54,916 bases of DNA from Lachnospiraceae bacterium (GCA_016290595.1 JAEEUR010000004.1:1-54916), one strand, 5' to 3'. Shown: positions 1 through 8,057, numbered from the stretch's first letter. A program made the numbers and translations. The notes: generated by a model not told the origin, from the sequence alone.

Positions 1-129
1 GACGTGAGCAAGGGTACGATCCGCCTGCCGTGGAATAAAGAACTACCAACGGAGCTGATACAGACAATCGCTCGCTGGTGCTATAAGGAGTACGAAAAAG
101 ATTCAATCGATGACGATGGAGCAAATTAA
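1..129 (+). CDS. C-terminal end of a DUF1801 (YdhG-like) domain protein, partial
   Basis: The reading frame is open from base 1 and stops at TAA 127-129, giving the last 42 residues of a protein whose start lies outside the window. The KGTIRLPWNKELP stretch followed by a short helix matches the tail of the DUF1801 / YdhG fold, where a 'KGTI.FP.dkPlP..LI..I' motif closes the domain. Members are small cytosolic proteins, sometimes described as iron-chaperone-like; the biochemical role is poorly defined. The acidic tail (DSIDDDGAN) is not part of the conserved domain. Family assignment rests on a short fragment. Confidence 0.6.
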   Translation, partial: DVSKGTIRLPWNKELPTELIQTIARWCYKEYEKDSIDDDGAN

Positions 130-409
130 CCGCTATACGACCTTCCGCATCGTCATGGCTTCCGTCAATCTGAAAAAGAGGAAGAGCTCGCCGGACTGCC
201 TGGTCCGGCTGCTGCGGACGGTCAGTTTCGTTGATGCGCTCGTGGCGATCCTCACCCTTCAGAACACGCTCATCATGGTAAGTTCCGGCGCGGACGCCGG
301 GACGATGCTGCCCCTCACGGCGGTGACCGGCGCCGCCGTCTGGCTCGCCGCTTTTCTCCTGTCTGTCGGAGCGGTTGCGCGGGGGATCCGACAGCTGAAA
401 GAGGAATAG
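110..409 (+). CDS. Small two-helix membrane protein, possibly a truncated remnant
   Basis: The frame encodes 99 residues. Two hydrophobic segments are visible: roughly residues 39-57 (FVDALVAILTLQNTLIMV) and 66-88. A basic stretch (NLKKRKSS) precedes the first, and a basic tail (RGIRQLKEE) follows the second. Its ATG overlaps the upstream stop by 20 bases and no Shine-Dalgarno sequence sits at the right distance; the nearest AAGGAG is about 19 bases away. The sequence reads like the C-terminal half of a larger multi-pass membrane protein. A deletion that removed the N-terminal part and joined the rest to the DUF1801 gene would explain it. A hairpin terminator follows directly. Function unknown. 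Confidence 0.4.
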   Translation: MTMEQINRYTTFRIVMASVNLKKRKSSPDCLVRLLRTVSFVDALVAILTLQNTLIMVSSGADAGTMLPLTAVTGAAVWLAAFLLSVGAVARGIRQLKEE

Positions 410-424
410 ACTGCCGCTGACAAA

Positions 425-462
425 GAAGGCCCCGGCAGGTCCTGCGGACCGCCGGGGTCTTC
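425..462. terminator. Hairpin terminator between the membrane ORF and lysR
   Basis: The arms GAAGGCCCCGGC (425-436) and GCCGGGGTCTTC (451-462) pair across a 14-base loop. The hairpin lies between convergent genes and could serve either strand. The T-rich tract is short on both sides, so efficiency is uncertain. Confidence 0.6.
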
Positions 463-499
463 TGTCGATCTTCCGCCTGTCAGCCGGCGACGCGCCTCC

Positions 500-1387
500 C
501 TACAGGGGAAAAGCCACGGCGTCCGCGTACAGTTTTTTCAGGATGCCAACGAAGCTGCGAAGGCTTTCCCGCCGGTCCTCCCGGTGCGTGCACAGAACGC
601 AGGAAAAGCTCTCCGCGCAGTCGAAGGGGATCCAGGCAAACTGACCGCTGTGGTCGTTCAGAAAGCCAGGCGCAAGGCACACGCCACGCCCCGCCGCCAC
701 GTTGGTCAGCGTCGTGTCGTGATCCGCGCTGTTGAAATAGGCGATCTTCCCGGAACTGATGAGGCGGTGCTGGACCGTGCGGAGCGCGGCCGGGGAGCCC
801 CCGCCCACCATCAGCGTCCGGCCGTACAGGTCTTCCTCGCGGATCAGATTCTTCTCCGCCAGCGGATCGTCCCGCTTCGCAATCAGGTAGATCCGGCTCT
901 CAAACAATTCATGCACCTGGATGCCCGGGACCTGGCGGGTCTGCTCCTTCAGGGCAAACACGATATCCGCCTCGTTCTGCAGGAAGACTTCCATGCTGTT
1001 TTCGTAACGGAAGACCGGCGTGATCTGGACGTCGGGCATCTCTTCCGCGAAGAGGCGCATGGCTTCCGGAAGGAAGTAAAGTGCCTGCCGTACCGACATG
1101 CAGACGGAAATGCTGTCCTGATATTTCGCGCTGAAGTTCTGCCCCTGCTCTACCGCGCGCTTCAGGTCCTCCCGCATGCCGGAAAGAAAAGAAACGAACT
1201 GCGCGCCGGCCGGAGTAAGCTGCGCGCCTTTGCCGCTCCGTTCGAAGACCGCGAAACCGATCTCCTCTTCCAGAAGGCGGATCTGGTAGGAAAAGGTCGG
1301 CTGGCTCACGAACATGTTGTCGGCCGCCCGGCTGAAGTTTAAGGTCCGGGCAAGTTCAATGCAGTAATCGATCTGCTTGGTGGTCAT
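500..1387 (-). CDS. LysR-family transcriptional regulator
   Basis: The 295-residue length is standard for LysR regulators. Residues 1-60 form the winged helix-turn-helix (NFSRAADNMFVSQPTFSYQI, then LEEEIGFAVFERSGKGAQLTPAG). Residues from about 90 form the periplasmic-binding-protein-like effector domain. It is transcribed divergently from the flavodoxin/aldo-keto reductase operon across a 128-134 bp intergenic region. That region has overlapping divergent promoters and an ATTGA-N12-TCAAT dyad. This is the classic arrangement of a LysR regulator controlling itself and the divergent operon, so a redox or metabolite signal is a reasonable inference. The effector is unknown. Confidence 0.93.
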   Translation of the reverse strand: MTTKQIDYCIELARTLNFSRAADNMFVSQPTFSYQIRLLEEEIGFAVFERSGKGAQLTPAGAQFVSFLSGMREDLKRAVEQGQNFSAKYQDSISVCMSVRQALYFLPEAMRLFAEEMPDVQITPVFRYENSMEVFLQNEADIVFALKEQTRQVPGIQVHELFESRIYLIAKRDDPLAEKNLIREEDLYGRTLMVGGGSPAALRTVQHRLISSGKIAYFNSADHDTTLTNVAAGRGVCLAPGFLNDHSGQFAWIPFDCAESFSCVLCTHREDRRESLRSFVGILKKLYADAVAFPL

Positions 1388-1414
1388 GGCAGGCCCTCGT
1401 CATTTAAATATTAA

Positions 1415-1465
1415 ATTGATTATAGCATGTTTCAATTGGACTTTGCAATATTCGGCCGATATAAT
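1415..1465. promoter_or_regulatory. Divergent promoters and LysR-box-like dyad
   Basis: Plus strand: -35 TTGGAC (1436-1441), 18-base spacer and -10 TATAAT (1460-1465) fire toward the flavodoxin gene. Minus strand: an extended -10 reading TGCTATAAT (1419-1427) fires toward lysR. The dyad ATTGA (1415-1419) N12 TCAAT (1432-1436) overlaps the lysR -10 and touches the plus -35. This fits LysR autoregulation and control of the divergent operon. Regulator binding is inferred. Confidence 0.6.
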
Positions 1466-1521
1466 GAAGTCATGAAAAGAAAACCGGCCAAGGCCGGTAA
1501 AGATAAGCGGAGGGCATGAGC

Positions 1522-2043
1522 ATGGCTAAGACACTGATCGCATTTTTCTCAAGAGCGGATGAAAACTATTTCGGCGGCGCGATGCGCTACGTAAAGGTCG
1601 GCAACACGGAGATCGTGTGCGGGATCATTAAGGAACTGACCGGCGCGGACAGCTTCAAAATCGAAATGAAGACCCCCTACTCCCCGGTCTACATGACCTG
1701 CATTGAGGAAGCCAAGAAGGACCTGCGCGCGAACGCCCGTCCGGAGCTGGTCTCGTATCCCGACAGCCTCGGTGAATACGATACGGTCATCCTGGCCTAC
1801 CCGAACTACTGGGGCACGATGCCGATGGCGGTCGTGACTTTCCTGGAGAAGTATGATTTCAGCGGCAAGACCATCCTGCCCCTCTGCACGAACGAAGGAA
1901 GCGGCATGGGGTCCAGCGAGCGCGACATCAGGAAATACGCTCCCGGCGCCGAACTGAAGAAAGGGCTTTCCGTCACCGGCAGCCAGGCCGCGGACGCGAA
2001 GGGCGCCGTTCAGAAATGGCTCGCCGAAAACGGCCTGCTGTAA
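1522..2043 (+). CDS. Flavodoxin (cytosolic)
   Basis: A flavodoxin_4-type FMN protein of 173 residues. The phosphate-binding segment (TLIAFFSRADENYFGG, KVGNTE) is at the N-terminus, a YPNYWGTMP loop sits near residue 96, and a TNEGSGMGSS loop near 125 would flank the flavin. Start choice: an ATG at 1516 lies only 2 bases after GGAGG, while the ATG at 1522 has an 8-base spacing and begins MAKTLIAFFS, so 1522 is preferred. It is the first gene of the LysR-linked operon, followed 54 bases later by an aldo/keto reductase. It probably shuttles electrons in the cytosol. Partner and redox role are inferred. Confidence 0.9.
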   Translation: MAKTLIAFFSRADENYFGGAMRYVKVGNTEIVCGIIKELTGADSFKIEMKTPYSPVYMTCIEEAKKDLRANARPELVSYPDSLGEYDTVILAYPNYWGTMPMAVVTFLEKYDFSGKTILPLCTNEGSGMGSSERDIRKYAPGAELKKGLSVTGSQAADAKGAVQKWLAENGLL

Positions 2044-2097
2044 GAAAACGCGGAAGCCCCGAAGCAGAACATTAACGAAAAAAGAAAGGATATCGCC

Positions 2098-2940
2098 ATG
2101 GAATACATCACACTGAATAACGGGATCAAATGCCCGGTCATTGGGATCGGCACCTTCATGCTCTCCCCCGCCGACGCGGAAAACAGCGTCCGGGAAGCCC
2201 TGAAGATGGGCTATTCCCTCGTGGACACCGCGAACGCCTACGTCAACGAGCGCGCCGTCGGCCGCGGCATCAGGGAAAGCGGCGTCAGGCGCGAAGACGT
2301 CTTCCTTTCCACCAAACTCTGGCCGAGCGAGTATGAAAACGAAAACGCGGTCGACGAGACCCTGGAGCGTCTGGGCGTCGCTTACGTCGATCTTCTCTAC
2401 ATCCACCAGCCCGCGGGGAACTGGCTTGCTGGCTACCGTCAGCTGGAGAAGGCGTACCGGGAAGGCAAGGCGAAAGCCATCGGCATTTCCAACTTTGAAG
2501 GAAAGTACATCGAAGAGCTGCGGAATAAGTGGGAGATCGCGCCGCAGTTCATTCAGGTGGAAGCGCATCCCTATTTCACTCAGCAGGAACTGAGAAAAAC
2601 CCTGAATCAGTACGGCATCCGGCTGATGAGCTGGTATCCGCTGGGACACGGCGACCTGGCGCTCATCAATGAGCCCGTCTTTGCCGGCCTCGGCAAAAAG
2701 TACGGCAAAACGCCCGCGCAGGTCATCCTCCGCTGGCACACCCAGATGGGCTTTGCCGTGATCCCGGGGAGCAAAAACACGGACCACATCCGCGACAACC
2801 TGAACATCCTCGACTTCACGCTGACGGACGGGGAAATGGCTGAGATCGCGAAGCTTGACAAGGGCGTCCGCTACTATCACCGCACCGACGCGCAGCTCGT
2901 GCAGTTTGCCGGCTGGCGGCCGTCGTTCGAGAAAGCCTGA
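2098..2940 (+). CDS. Aldo/keto reductase
   Basis: A 280-residue NADPH-dependent carbonyl reductase of the AKR superfamily (2,5-diketo-D-gluconate reductase-like group). The catalytic tetrad is visible: Asp and Tyr in LVDTANAYVNE (about residues 43-50), Lys in LSTKLWPSEY (about 72), and His in LLYIHQPAG (about 103). The C-terminal cofactor segment VIPGSKNTDHIRDN (about 226-239) is intact. The start has an AAAGGA ribosome binding site. It lies between the flavodoxin and two exported proteins in one operon under likely LysR control. The substrate cannot be read from sequence. Confidence 0.93.
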   Translation: MEYITLNNGIKCPVIGIGTFMLSPADAENSVREALKMGYSLVDTANAYVNERAVGRGIRESGVRREDVFLSTKLWPSEYENENAVDETLERLGVAYVDLLYIHQPAGNWLAGYRQLEKAYREGKAKAIGISNFEGKYIEELRNKWEIAPQFIQVEAHPYFTQQELRKTLNQYGIRLMSWYPLGHGDLALINEPVFAGLGKKYGKTPAQVILRWHTQMGFAVIPGSKNTDHIRDNLNILDFTLTDGEMAEIAKLDKGVRYYHRTDAQLVQFAGWRPSFEKA

Positions 2941-2952
2941 GGCAGGCGGACC

Positions 2953-3504
2953 GTGAAGCGGGCGCTTATCGCCGCGGTCCTTGCGGCGCTCCTTCTTGCC
3001 TCCTGCGGGGCGGAAGGACAGGCGGGCAGCCTTGACGCGGATGCGGCGTCACCGGGGGCGGAAACGGAAGACAGCAAGACGGGAGAAGCCATGAATAGTA
3101 TTTTTTCGGAATACCCGAACGTAAAGATCAGCGGGATCGACGTTTCCTCCCTGAATGACGCGGAGCTGGCGCTTCTCCGTACGCAGGCCGCGTACTGCCA
3201 GGCTATGACGGATGCGGACGTCGGGGCTCTGCGCGCGCTGGTTGCCGAAGATACGGTCTTCGTCCACATGAGCGGCCGGCAACAGACCCGCGAAGAGTAT
3301 TTTGCCGACATCGCGGACGGCAGTCTTCGCTACTATACGATCGGCATCGCCGATCCCGTCATCCGGATAGACGGCAGCAAAGGCAGCATCACTTTCACTT
3401 CCGTCCTGAATGCCAGCGCCTACGGCGCGCGGGGGACCTACCGCATGAAAGGTACGCATTACTATGAACTGAGAGGCGGCAGCTGGATCGCCGTCAACAA
3501 GTGA
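2953..3504 (+). CDS. NTF2-like (SnoaL/DUF4440-type) lipoprotein
   Basis: A 183-residue protein with a GTG start 12 bases after the reductase stop. Residues 1-18 are a lipoprotein signal ending in the lipobox LLASC, so the mature protein would be lipid-anchored outside the membrane. A disordered linker follows, then from about residue 65 an NTF2-like alpha+beta domain. Its pattern (YCQAMTDADVGALRALVAEDTVFVHMSG ... REEYFADIADGSLRYY) matches SnoaL/DUF4440 proteins that bind or transform small molecules. The next gene is also a lipoprotein, so the two may work together at the cell surface. No catalytic residue can be assigned. Confidence 0.8.
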   Translation: MKRALIAAVLAALLLASCGAEGQAGSLDADAASPGAETEDSKTGEAMNSIFSEYPNVKISGIDVSSLNDAELALLRTQAAYCQAMTDADVGALRALVAEDTVFVHMSGRQQTREEYFADIADGSLRYYTIGIADPVIRIDGSKGSITFTSVLNASAYGARGTYRMKGTHYYELRGGSWIAVNK

Positions 3505-3511
3505 GGATAAC

Positions 3512-4258
3512 ATGATGAAAAAGAACTTAATGAAAATCAGTATCCCGGCTCTCCTGCTGGCACTGTGCCTGCTTGCCGCAGGCTGCGGCAAAAATGATCC
3601 CGGCACGGAAGGACAGACTTCCGCACCCGCTTCCGAAACCGCCGCATCCACGGCGGACGCGCCGTCCGGGAGCAGCGGGGCCGGAACGGATGCGTCTGCC
3701 GCTTCACCTGCCGGAACCGCGGAAAGCGCCTCCCGCATCCTGGTCGTTTATTTCTCCCGGACGGGCGAGCAGTATACGGTCGGCGTGATCGATCACGGCA
3801 ATACGGCGATCGTCGCGGAAATGATCGCGGAGAAGACCGGCGCGGACCTGTTCGAAGTGCTGCCTGCGGAAGACCGTTATCCGATGACCTACAAGGAACT
3901 GACCGACGTCGCGAAGCGAGAGCAAAGCGAAAAGGCGAGACCCGCATACGCGGGAACCATTCCGGATCTTTCCGCATACGATACCGTTTTTATCGGCGCG
4001 CCGGTCTGGTGGGGCGACTGGCCGATGATCATGTACACCTTCTTCGAGGAGAACGCTGCGGCGCTCGCCGGAAAGAACCTGATTCCCTTCTCGACGCACG
4101 AAGGCTCCGGCCTCTCCGGCTTCGACAAAAAGCTCTCCTCTGCCATTCCCGGCAGCACGGTGTTAAAAGGCCTCGCGGTCCGCGGGAACGACTGCCAGAA
4201 CAAGCAGGACGACGTCAGAAAGAGCGTGAACAGCTGGATCGGTGCGCTCGGCTTCTGA
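3512..4258 (+). CDS. Lipoprotein flavodoxin (surface-anchored)
   Basis: A 248-residue protein whose signal ends in the lipobox LAAGC (Cys about residue 25). A 45-residue low-complexity Ala/Ser/Thr linker follows, then a complete flavodoxin_4 domain from about residue 74. That domain has the phosphate loop SRILVVYFSRTGEQYTVG, the aromatic loop APVWWGDWP, and the THEGSGLSG loop. It resembles the cytosolic flavodoxin three genes upstream but is exported. The start follows a GAGGAT site. An intrinsic terminator lies just downstream and closes the operon. An extracytoplasmic FMN protein suggests electron transfer outside the membrane; that role is inferred. Confidence 0.88.
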   Translation: MMKKNLMKISIPALLLALCLLAAGCGKNDPGTEGQTSAPASETAASTADAPSGSSGAGTDASAASPAGTAESASRILVVYFSRTGEQYTVGVIDHGNTAIVAEMIAEKTGADLFEVLPAEDRYPMTYKELTDVAKREQSEKARPAYAGTIPDLSAYDTVFIGAPVWWGDWPMIMYTFFEENAAALAGKNLIPFSTHEGSGLSGFDKKLSSAIPGSTVLKGLAVRGNDCQNKQDDVRKSVNSWIGALGF

Positions 4259-4285
4259 TTTCGAGTTTCAAGGACAAAACAAGCT

Positions 4286-4314
4286 CCCGGAAACAGTATG
4301 TTTCCGGGCGTTTT
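4286..4314 (+). terminator. Intrinsic terminator of the flavodoxin operon
   Basis: A perfect 9-bp stem, CCCGGAAAC (4286-4294) and GTTTCCGGG (4300-4308), with a 5-base loop, followed by CGTTTTC. It ends the LysR-linked operon 28 bases after the last stop. An extended -10 (TGTTATAAT, 4317-4325) follows at once and probably restarts transcription for the next gene. Confidence 0.8.
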
Positions 4315-4316
4315 CA

Positions 4317-4325
4317 TGTTATAAT
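4317..4325 (+). promoter_or_regulatory. Extended -10 promoter of the FMN reductase gene
   Basis: TGT precedes a consensus TATAAT (4320-4325), 43 bases before the ATG. No convincing -35 is present because the upstream DNA is the terminator stem. This is compatible with an extended -10 promoter. Confidence 0.5.
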
Positions 4326-4367
4326 GACGCCGCAGGCAATCACTTTTTCAATACGGGAGAAAAGAAA

Positions 4368-5018
4368 ATGAGCAAGAAGATCGTTGTTGTCAACGCAGGA
4401 CCGAGAAAGGGCTGGAATACCGACACCCTGCTCACCGAAGCGTCAAAGGGCGCGGAATCGGCGGGAGCGGCCGTTACGCGCTTTGACCTTTTCCGCCTGG
4501 AGAAATACACCGGATGCATCTCCTGCTTCGGCTGCAAGCGTGAGCGCTTCAAGGGGCACTGCGTCTGTCGCGACGGCCTTACGCCGGTACTGGATGCCAT
4601 CCGCGAAAGCGACGGCCTCATCATCGGCTCGCCGAACTATCTGAGCGAGCTGACCGCCTCGTTTCGCGCGCTGTACGAGAGGCTGATCTTCCAGAACCTG
4701 ACCTATAATCTCGAAACGCCCTGCTGCAATGAGCGGCCGGTCCCGGTCCTGCTGATCATGACGAGCAACGCGCCGGATACGATGTACCTGGACATGATGT
4801 GCGGCTATCAGCAGACACTTAGCCGTTTCGTCGGCCCGACGGACCTTCTCATCAGCGGCAATACGCTGCAGCTTAAGGATTACGGAAAGACCGACTGGCC
4901 CTGGACCCTGTTCGATCCGGAAGCGAAGAAACTTCGGCATGAGACCGTCTTCCCGCAGGAATGCCGGGCTGCGTTTGAAAAAGGCGCCCGCCTGGCCGGA
5001 GGCGGCGACGTCAGATAA
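4368..5018 (+). CDS. NAD(P)H-dependent FMN reductase / flavodoxin-like protein
   Basis: A 216-residue flavodoxin-fold protein. It begins KKIVVVNAGPRKGWNTDTLL, the loop that binds the FMN phosphate in the NADPH-dependent FMN reductase superfamily. A GCISCFGCKRERFKGHCVCRD cluster has five cysteines (about residues 44-63), as in iron-sulfur flavoproteins and related reductases. The SPNYLSELTASFRALYERL segment is typical of the dimer interface. The ATG at 4368 is chosen because a longer in-frame ORF would run through the terminator. It follows the flavodoxin operon, so it may belong to the same redox function. Whether the cysteines bind a cluster or zinc is unknown. Confidence 0.85.
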   Translation: MSKKIVVVNAGPRKGWNTDTLLTEASKGAESAGAAVTRFDLFRLEKYTGCISCFGCKRERFKGHCVCRDGLTPVLDAIRESDGLIIGSPNYLSELTASFRALYERLIFQNLTYNLETPCCNERPVPVLLIMTSNAPDTMYLDMMCGYQQTLSRFVGPTDLLISGNTLQLKDYGKTDWPWTLFDPEAKKLRHETVFPQECRAAFEKGARLAGGGDVR

Positions 5019-5057
5019 GGCGCGCGAAGAAAGGCCTGACGACCGCGGAGGAACCTC

Positions 5058-5666
5058 ATGAATAAGATCAGAGCGATCACATATGCCCTTCTGGCGGCAG
5101 TCTTTTACGCCGTCAACGTTCCTCTGTCCAAAATCCTGCTGGACCACGTCGGGCCGACGACCATGGCTGCCCTGCTGTATCTCGGCGCCGGCCTGGGGAT
5201 CGGCCTCCTCTCGCTCCTCCGGCGGGGCGACCGGCAGCGTTCGGAAAAACTTGATCGGAAAGATCTGCCTTACGTGCTCGGCATGATCGTGCTCGACATC
5301 GCGGCGCCCATCTTCCTCATGCTCGGCATCAGCATCGGGTCGTCCGCCAACGCCTCGCTGCTCGGCAACTTTGAGATCGTCGCGACCACGCTGATCGCGC
5401 TGTTTGTCTTCGGGGAAGCGGTGACCGGAAGGCTCTGGGCGGCCATCGGCCTGATCACGCTTTCCAGCATCATGCTCTCCTTCGAGGGCGCCGGCAGTTT
5501 CAGTTTCTCCTACGGCTCGCTCTTCGTGCTGCTCGCGACGGTCTGCTGGGGCCTGGAAAACAACTGCACGCGGAAGATATCTTCCAAGAGTACTTACGAG
5601 ATCGTCGTGCTGAAGGGGATCTTTTCGGGCTCGGATCGCTCGTGGACTGGTATGGAAAAGTATTAG
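5058..5666 (+). pseudogene. Truncated, frameshifted EamA/DMT-family transporter
   Basis: The first 190 or so residues are a normal drug/metabolite transporter half with six hydrophobic helices and the family segment AAVFYAVNVPLSKILLDHVGPT near the start. The frame changes just after LKGIFSG and ends 13 residues later. The +1 frame over 5628-5680 reads GLGSLVDWYGKVLV, which continues the expected GIFSGLGSL pattern of the family. A single-base loss is therefore the likely cause. The second EamA repeat (about 100 residues) is absent, and the DNA runs straight into a GNAT gene on the other strand. The gene is probably non-functional; the intact family exports small metabolites. Confidence 0.8.
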
Positions 5667-5675
5667 TTGGTAATG

Positions 5676-5684
5676 TGCTATAAT
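5676..5684 (+). promoter_or_regulatory. Orphan extended -10 promoter-like site
   Basis: TGC TATAAT is a perfect extended -10, directly after the broken EamA gene. The only gene downstream lies antisense (the GNAT), so transcription would run against that gene's 3' end. The site may be a relic of a lost downstream gene. Confidence 0.35.
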
Positions 5685-5707
5685 TGGCCGGGAGAGAAAG
5701 CTGCCTC

Positions 5708-6247
5708 CTAAATCTTGTTATTGGCCGAGTGATCCCGGAAGTCTTGCGGGATCAGTTCATAGTCAACGGAGGTCTGCCATTCGCCCAGCTGATCCCTCCA
5801 GGCGTTGTGATTGACCCTTATCTTCCGAAAGCCCAACAGTTCGTAAACGTGCTGTGCTCTGAGATTCTTCAGATTCGTATCCAGAACGATCTTCGTAAAT
5901 CCCATGGAAAACAGTTCTCTGATAAACAAACTCAGAATGATTCGCCCGAGTCCCCTGTTCCGATGATCGGACTCGCATATTTTGATGCCTATCTCTGCCG
6001 TACGGCCGCCCATATTGCGATAATTCATCTCTCCGACAGGCCGGCCGCCGTATTCAATGATCAGCCTGCGCCCCTTTTCATCACTGTCCTGCGCGATTTT
6101 CCTGCCGACCTCATCCGGCGTCGTACCGAGCCCGTTCGGGAATCCGGCGTGAGCCATCACCGTTCCGTCATTCCACCAGGCGGCAAGCTGCCGGCAGTCC
6201 TCAGGAACTGCATTTCGTATACGGATGCCGTCAAAACGAATGTCCAT
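5708..6247 (-). CDS. GNAT-family N-acetyltransferase
   Basis: A 179-residue acetyl-CoA-dependent acetyltransferase of the RimJ/RimL-like type. The N-terminus reads IRIRNAVPEDCRQLAAWWND. Motif A, the acetyl-CoA pyrophosphate site, is SDHRNRGLGRIIL (about residues 94-106). Motif B follows as DTNLKNLRAQHVYELLGF. It converges on the broken EamA gene. The acetylated substrate is unknown. Confidence 0.9.
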   Translation of the reverse strand: MDIRFDGIRIRNAVPEDCRQLAAWWNDGTVMAHAGFPNGLGTTPDEVGRKIAQDSDEKGRRLIIEYGGRPVGEMNYRNMGGRTAEIGIKICESDHRNRGLGRIILSLFIRELFSMGFTKIVLDTNLKNLRAQHVYELLGFRKIRVNHNAWRDQLGEWQTSVDYELIPQDFRDHSANNKI

Positions 6248-6400
6248 TCTCTTACCTCACAAAATCCCGGGGTTCGGGATGCTTTGCCCTCCGGCAAACC
6301 GTATCATACCATAATGCCGTCCGTTTCGGAAGACAAACCGCCTGATCTTGATCCGCCGGCGGGATCTCCGTGCGCCGATCAGACGAAATCAAGTTTTCTC

Positions 6401-6429
6401 TTGACAGACGGAGTGGCGCCCGATATAAA
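6401..6429 (+). promoter_or_regulatory. Consensus promoter of the ceramidase-like gene
   Basis: TTGACA (6401-6406), 17-base spacer and TATAAA (6424-6429) form a near-perfect vegetative promoter. The leader is about 90 bases and contains a small hairpin (CCTTTCG 6460-6466 pairing with CGAAAGG 6471-6477). Confidence 0.8.
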
Positions 6430-6524
6430 GAAAACATAAGAAAGCGACAATACGGCAGGCCTTTCGGAAGCGAAAGGGACCCGCCAACAATGCAGAACAG
6501 GCATCGGACAGAAGGGAGAAGCGT

Positions 6525-8057
6525 ATGGGAAAGCTGAGGATCGGCTGGTCTGAGATCAGTATTACGCCGGACAAAAAGATCGCTTTGGCGGGACAGTTCG
6601 CCGAGCGCATTTCGGAATATGTGGAAAAACCGATCACCGCGACGGCGATGGCGGTCACGGACGGGACGGAGCAGATGACGCTGGTCTCCTGCGACCTGGT
6701 CTCCATCGGCTGGAACCTGGTGCAGGCCGTCCGTAAAAATCTGGAGGGCAATGCGCTCGGCATCGATCCGATGAAGGTCGTTCTGAACGCCATCCACACC
6801 CACACGGGCCCGCTCTATAAGAACATCCGCCGCTCTGCCGGCGTCGTGGGAACGTCCTCCAACAACCGTACTCTTCTGCAGTCCCTGCTCCCGGAGGGTT
6901 CGAGATACGTGGAGAGCGCGCCGGTCAGCAACAACCCCGACATCGCCTCCCGGGAAGAGGTGCTGGAGCTTCTCATCGAGCGCATCACCCGGGTCATTCT
7001 GGAAGCCTGGTCAAAGCTCGAGGATCAGGGCTTCGTGAATGCTTTCGGCCGCGCTGCGGTCGGCATGTGCCGCCGCGCGAAATATTCGGACGGCACCGCC
7101 GCGATGTGGGGCGAGACCAACACGGCCTGTTTCGTCTCCGTGGAAGGCGGCGAGGATACCGGCGTGGAGCTCCTCTACGTCTATAATGAAGCGCGCAGGC
7201 TGACCGGCGTGGTCGTGAACATCGCCTGCCCGGCGCAGGCCGTCCAGCACAGACTCTTCGTCTCTCCGGATTTCTGGGGCGAAGCGAAGATGCTTCTCCG
7301 CAGGCGCTTCGGCGAGGATCTCTACGTGCTCGCTCTCTGCGGTCCGGCCGGCGATCAGTGCCCGGTCGACATCGTCCGCTGGGTCGAGCCGTATTCCGAC
7401 GTGAACGACCCCAATATCATCCGCAAGCATCCGCTGAAGCGGAAAGCCGACCCGTCCATGTTCGACCTGGAGGGCATGCGGAAGGCAGGCAGGCGCATCG
7501 CCAACGAAGTTGCGGAGATATACGATGAGGTGGAAGAAAAGCTGAAGGCCGGCGCCGAGACGGTCCAGAGCGAGGTGCCTTTTAAGCATATCGTCTATGA
7601 TATGCAGCTGCCGGTCCGTCGCGTGACCATCACCGAGTACAAGGCGGCCCGAAAGGAAGTCGAGGACTATCTCCGCAGCCATCCGGGCGACGTGGATTAC
7701 AACGTGGCCGCGAACCTTCAGATCTTCCTGGGCACGATGCGCCGCTACGAAGAGCAGCAGACCTTCAATATCTGCGACGCCGAGACGCACATCGTGCGGC
7801 TGGGGACCGTCGCCATCGGCACCGATCCCTTCGAGCTGTTCCTGGATTACGGCAACCAGATCAAGGCGCGTTCCGAGGCAGAGCAGACCTTCCTGATCCA
7901 GCTGGCCAACGGCTCCGAAGGCTATCTGCCGACCGAGAAGGCCGAGCAGGGCGGCCATTATTCCGCTTTCGTCTCCTCCGGCGTCGTCGGACACGAGGGT
8001 GGCGACCAGTACGTCCGCGAGACCCTGAAACACATCCGCGAGCTTTTTGCGGAGTGA
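6525..8057 (+). CDS. Neutral/alkaline ceramidase N-terminal-domain hydrolase
   Basis: A 510-residue protein with the N-terminal domain of neutral/alkaline non-lysosomal ceramidases. It begins LRIGWSEISITPDKKIALAGQ, and the metal-binding motif NAIHTHTGP lies near residue 90. It is shorter than true ceramidases (about 650-780 residues) and lacks their C-terminal immunoglobulin-like domain. No signal peptide is visible, so it is probably cytosolic. It has its own strong promoter and ends at a bidirectional terminator facing an MFS transporter. Bacterial relatives are mostly uncharacterised, and amidase activity on ceramide should not be assumed. Confidence 0.8.
   Translation: MGKLRIGWSEISITPDKKIALAGQFAERISEYVEKPITATAMAVTDGTEQMTLVSCDLVSIGWNLVQAVRKNLEGNALGIDPMKVVLNAIHTHTGPLYKNIRRSAGVVGTSSNNRTLLQSLLPEGSRYVESAPVSNNPDIASREEVLELLIERITRVILEAWSKLEDQGFVNAFGRAAVGMCRRAKYSDGTAAMWGETNTACFVSVEGGEDTGVELLYVYNEARRLTGVVVNIACPAQAVQHRLFVSPDFWGEAKMLLRRRFGEDLYVLALCGPAGDQCPVDIVRWVEPYSDVNDPNIIRKHPLKRKADPSMFDLEGMRKAGRRIANEVAEIYDEVEEKLKAGAETVQSEVPFKHIVYDMQLPVRRVTITEYKAARKEVEDYLRSHPGDVDYNVAANLQIFLGTMRRYEEQQTFNICDAETHIVRLGTVAIGTDPFELFLDYGNQIKARSEAEQTFLIQLANGSEGYLPTEKAEQGGHYSAFVSSGVVGHEGGDQYVRETLKHIRELFAE

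Noticed and set aside
1549-2880. 443-codon open frame on the minus strand
   Set aside because: It is antisense to the flavodoxin and aldo/keto reductase genes, and the composition is typical of frames opposite GC-rich genes.
5684-6439. 251-codon plus-strand frame after the orphan promoter
   Set aside because: It is antisense to the GNAT gene and has no ribosome site or domain pattern.
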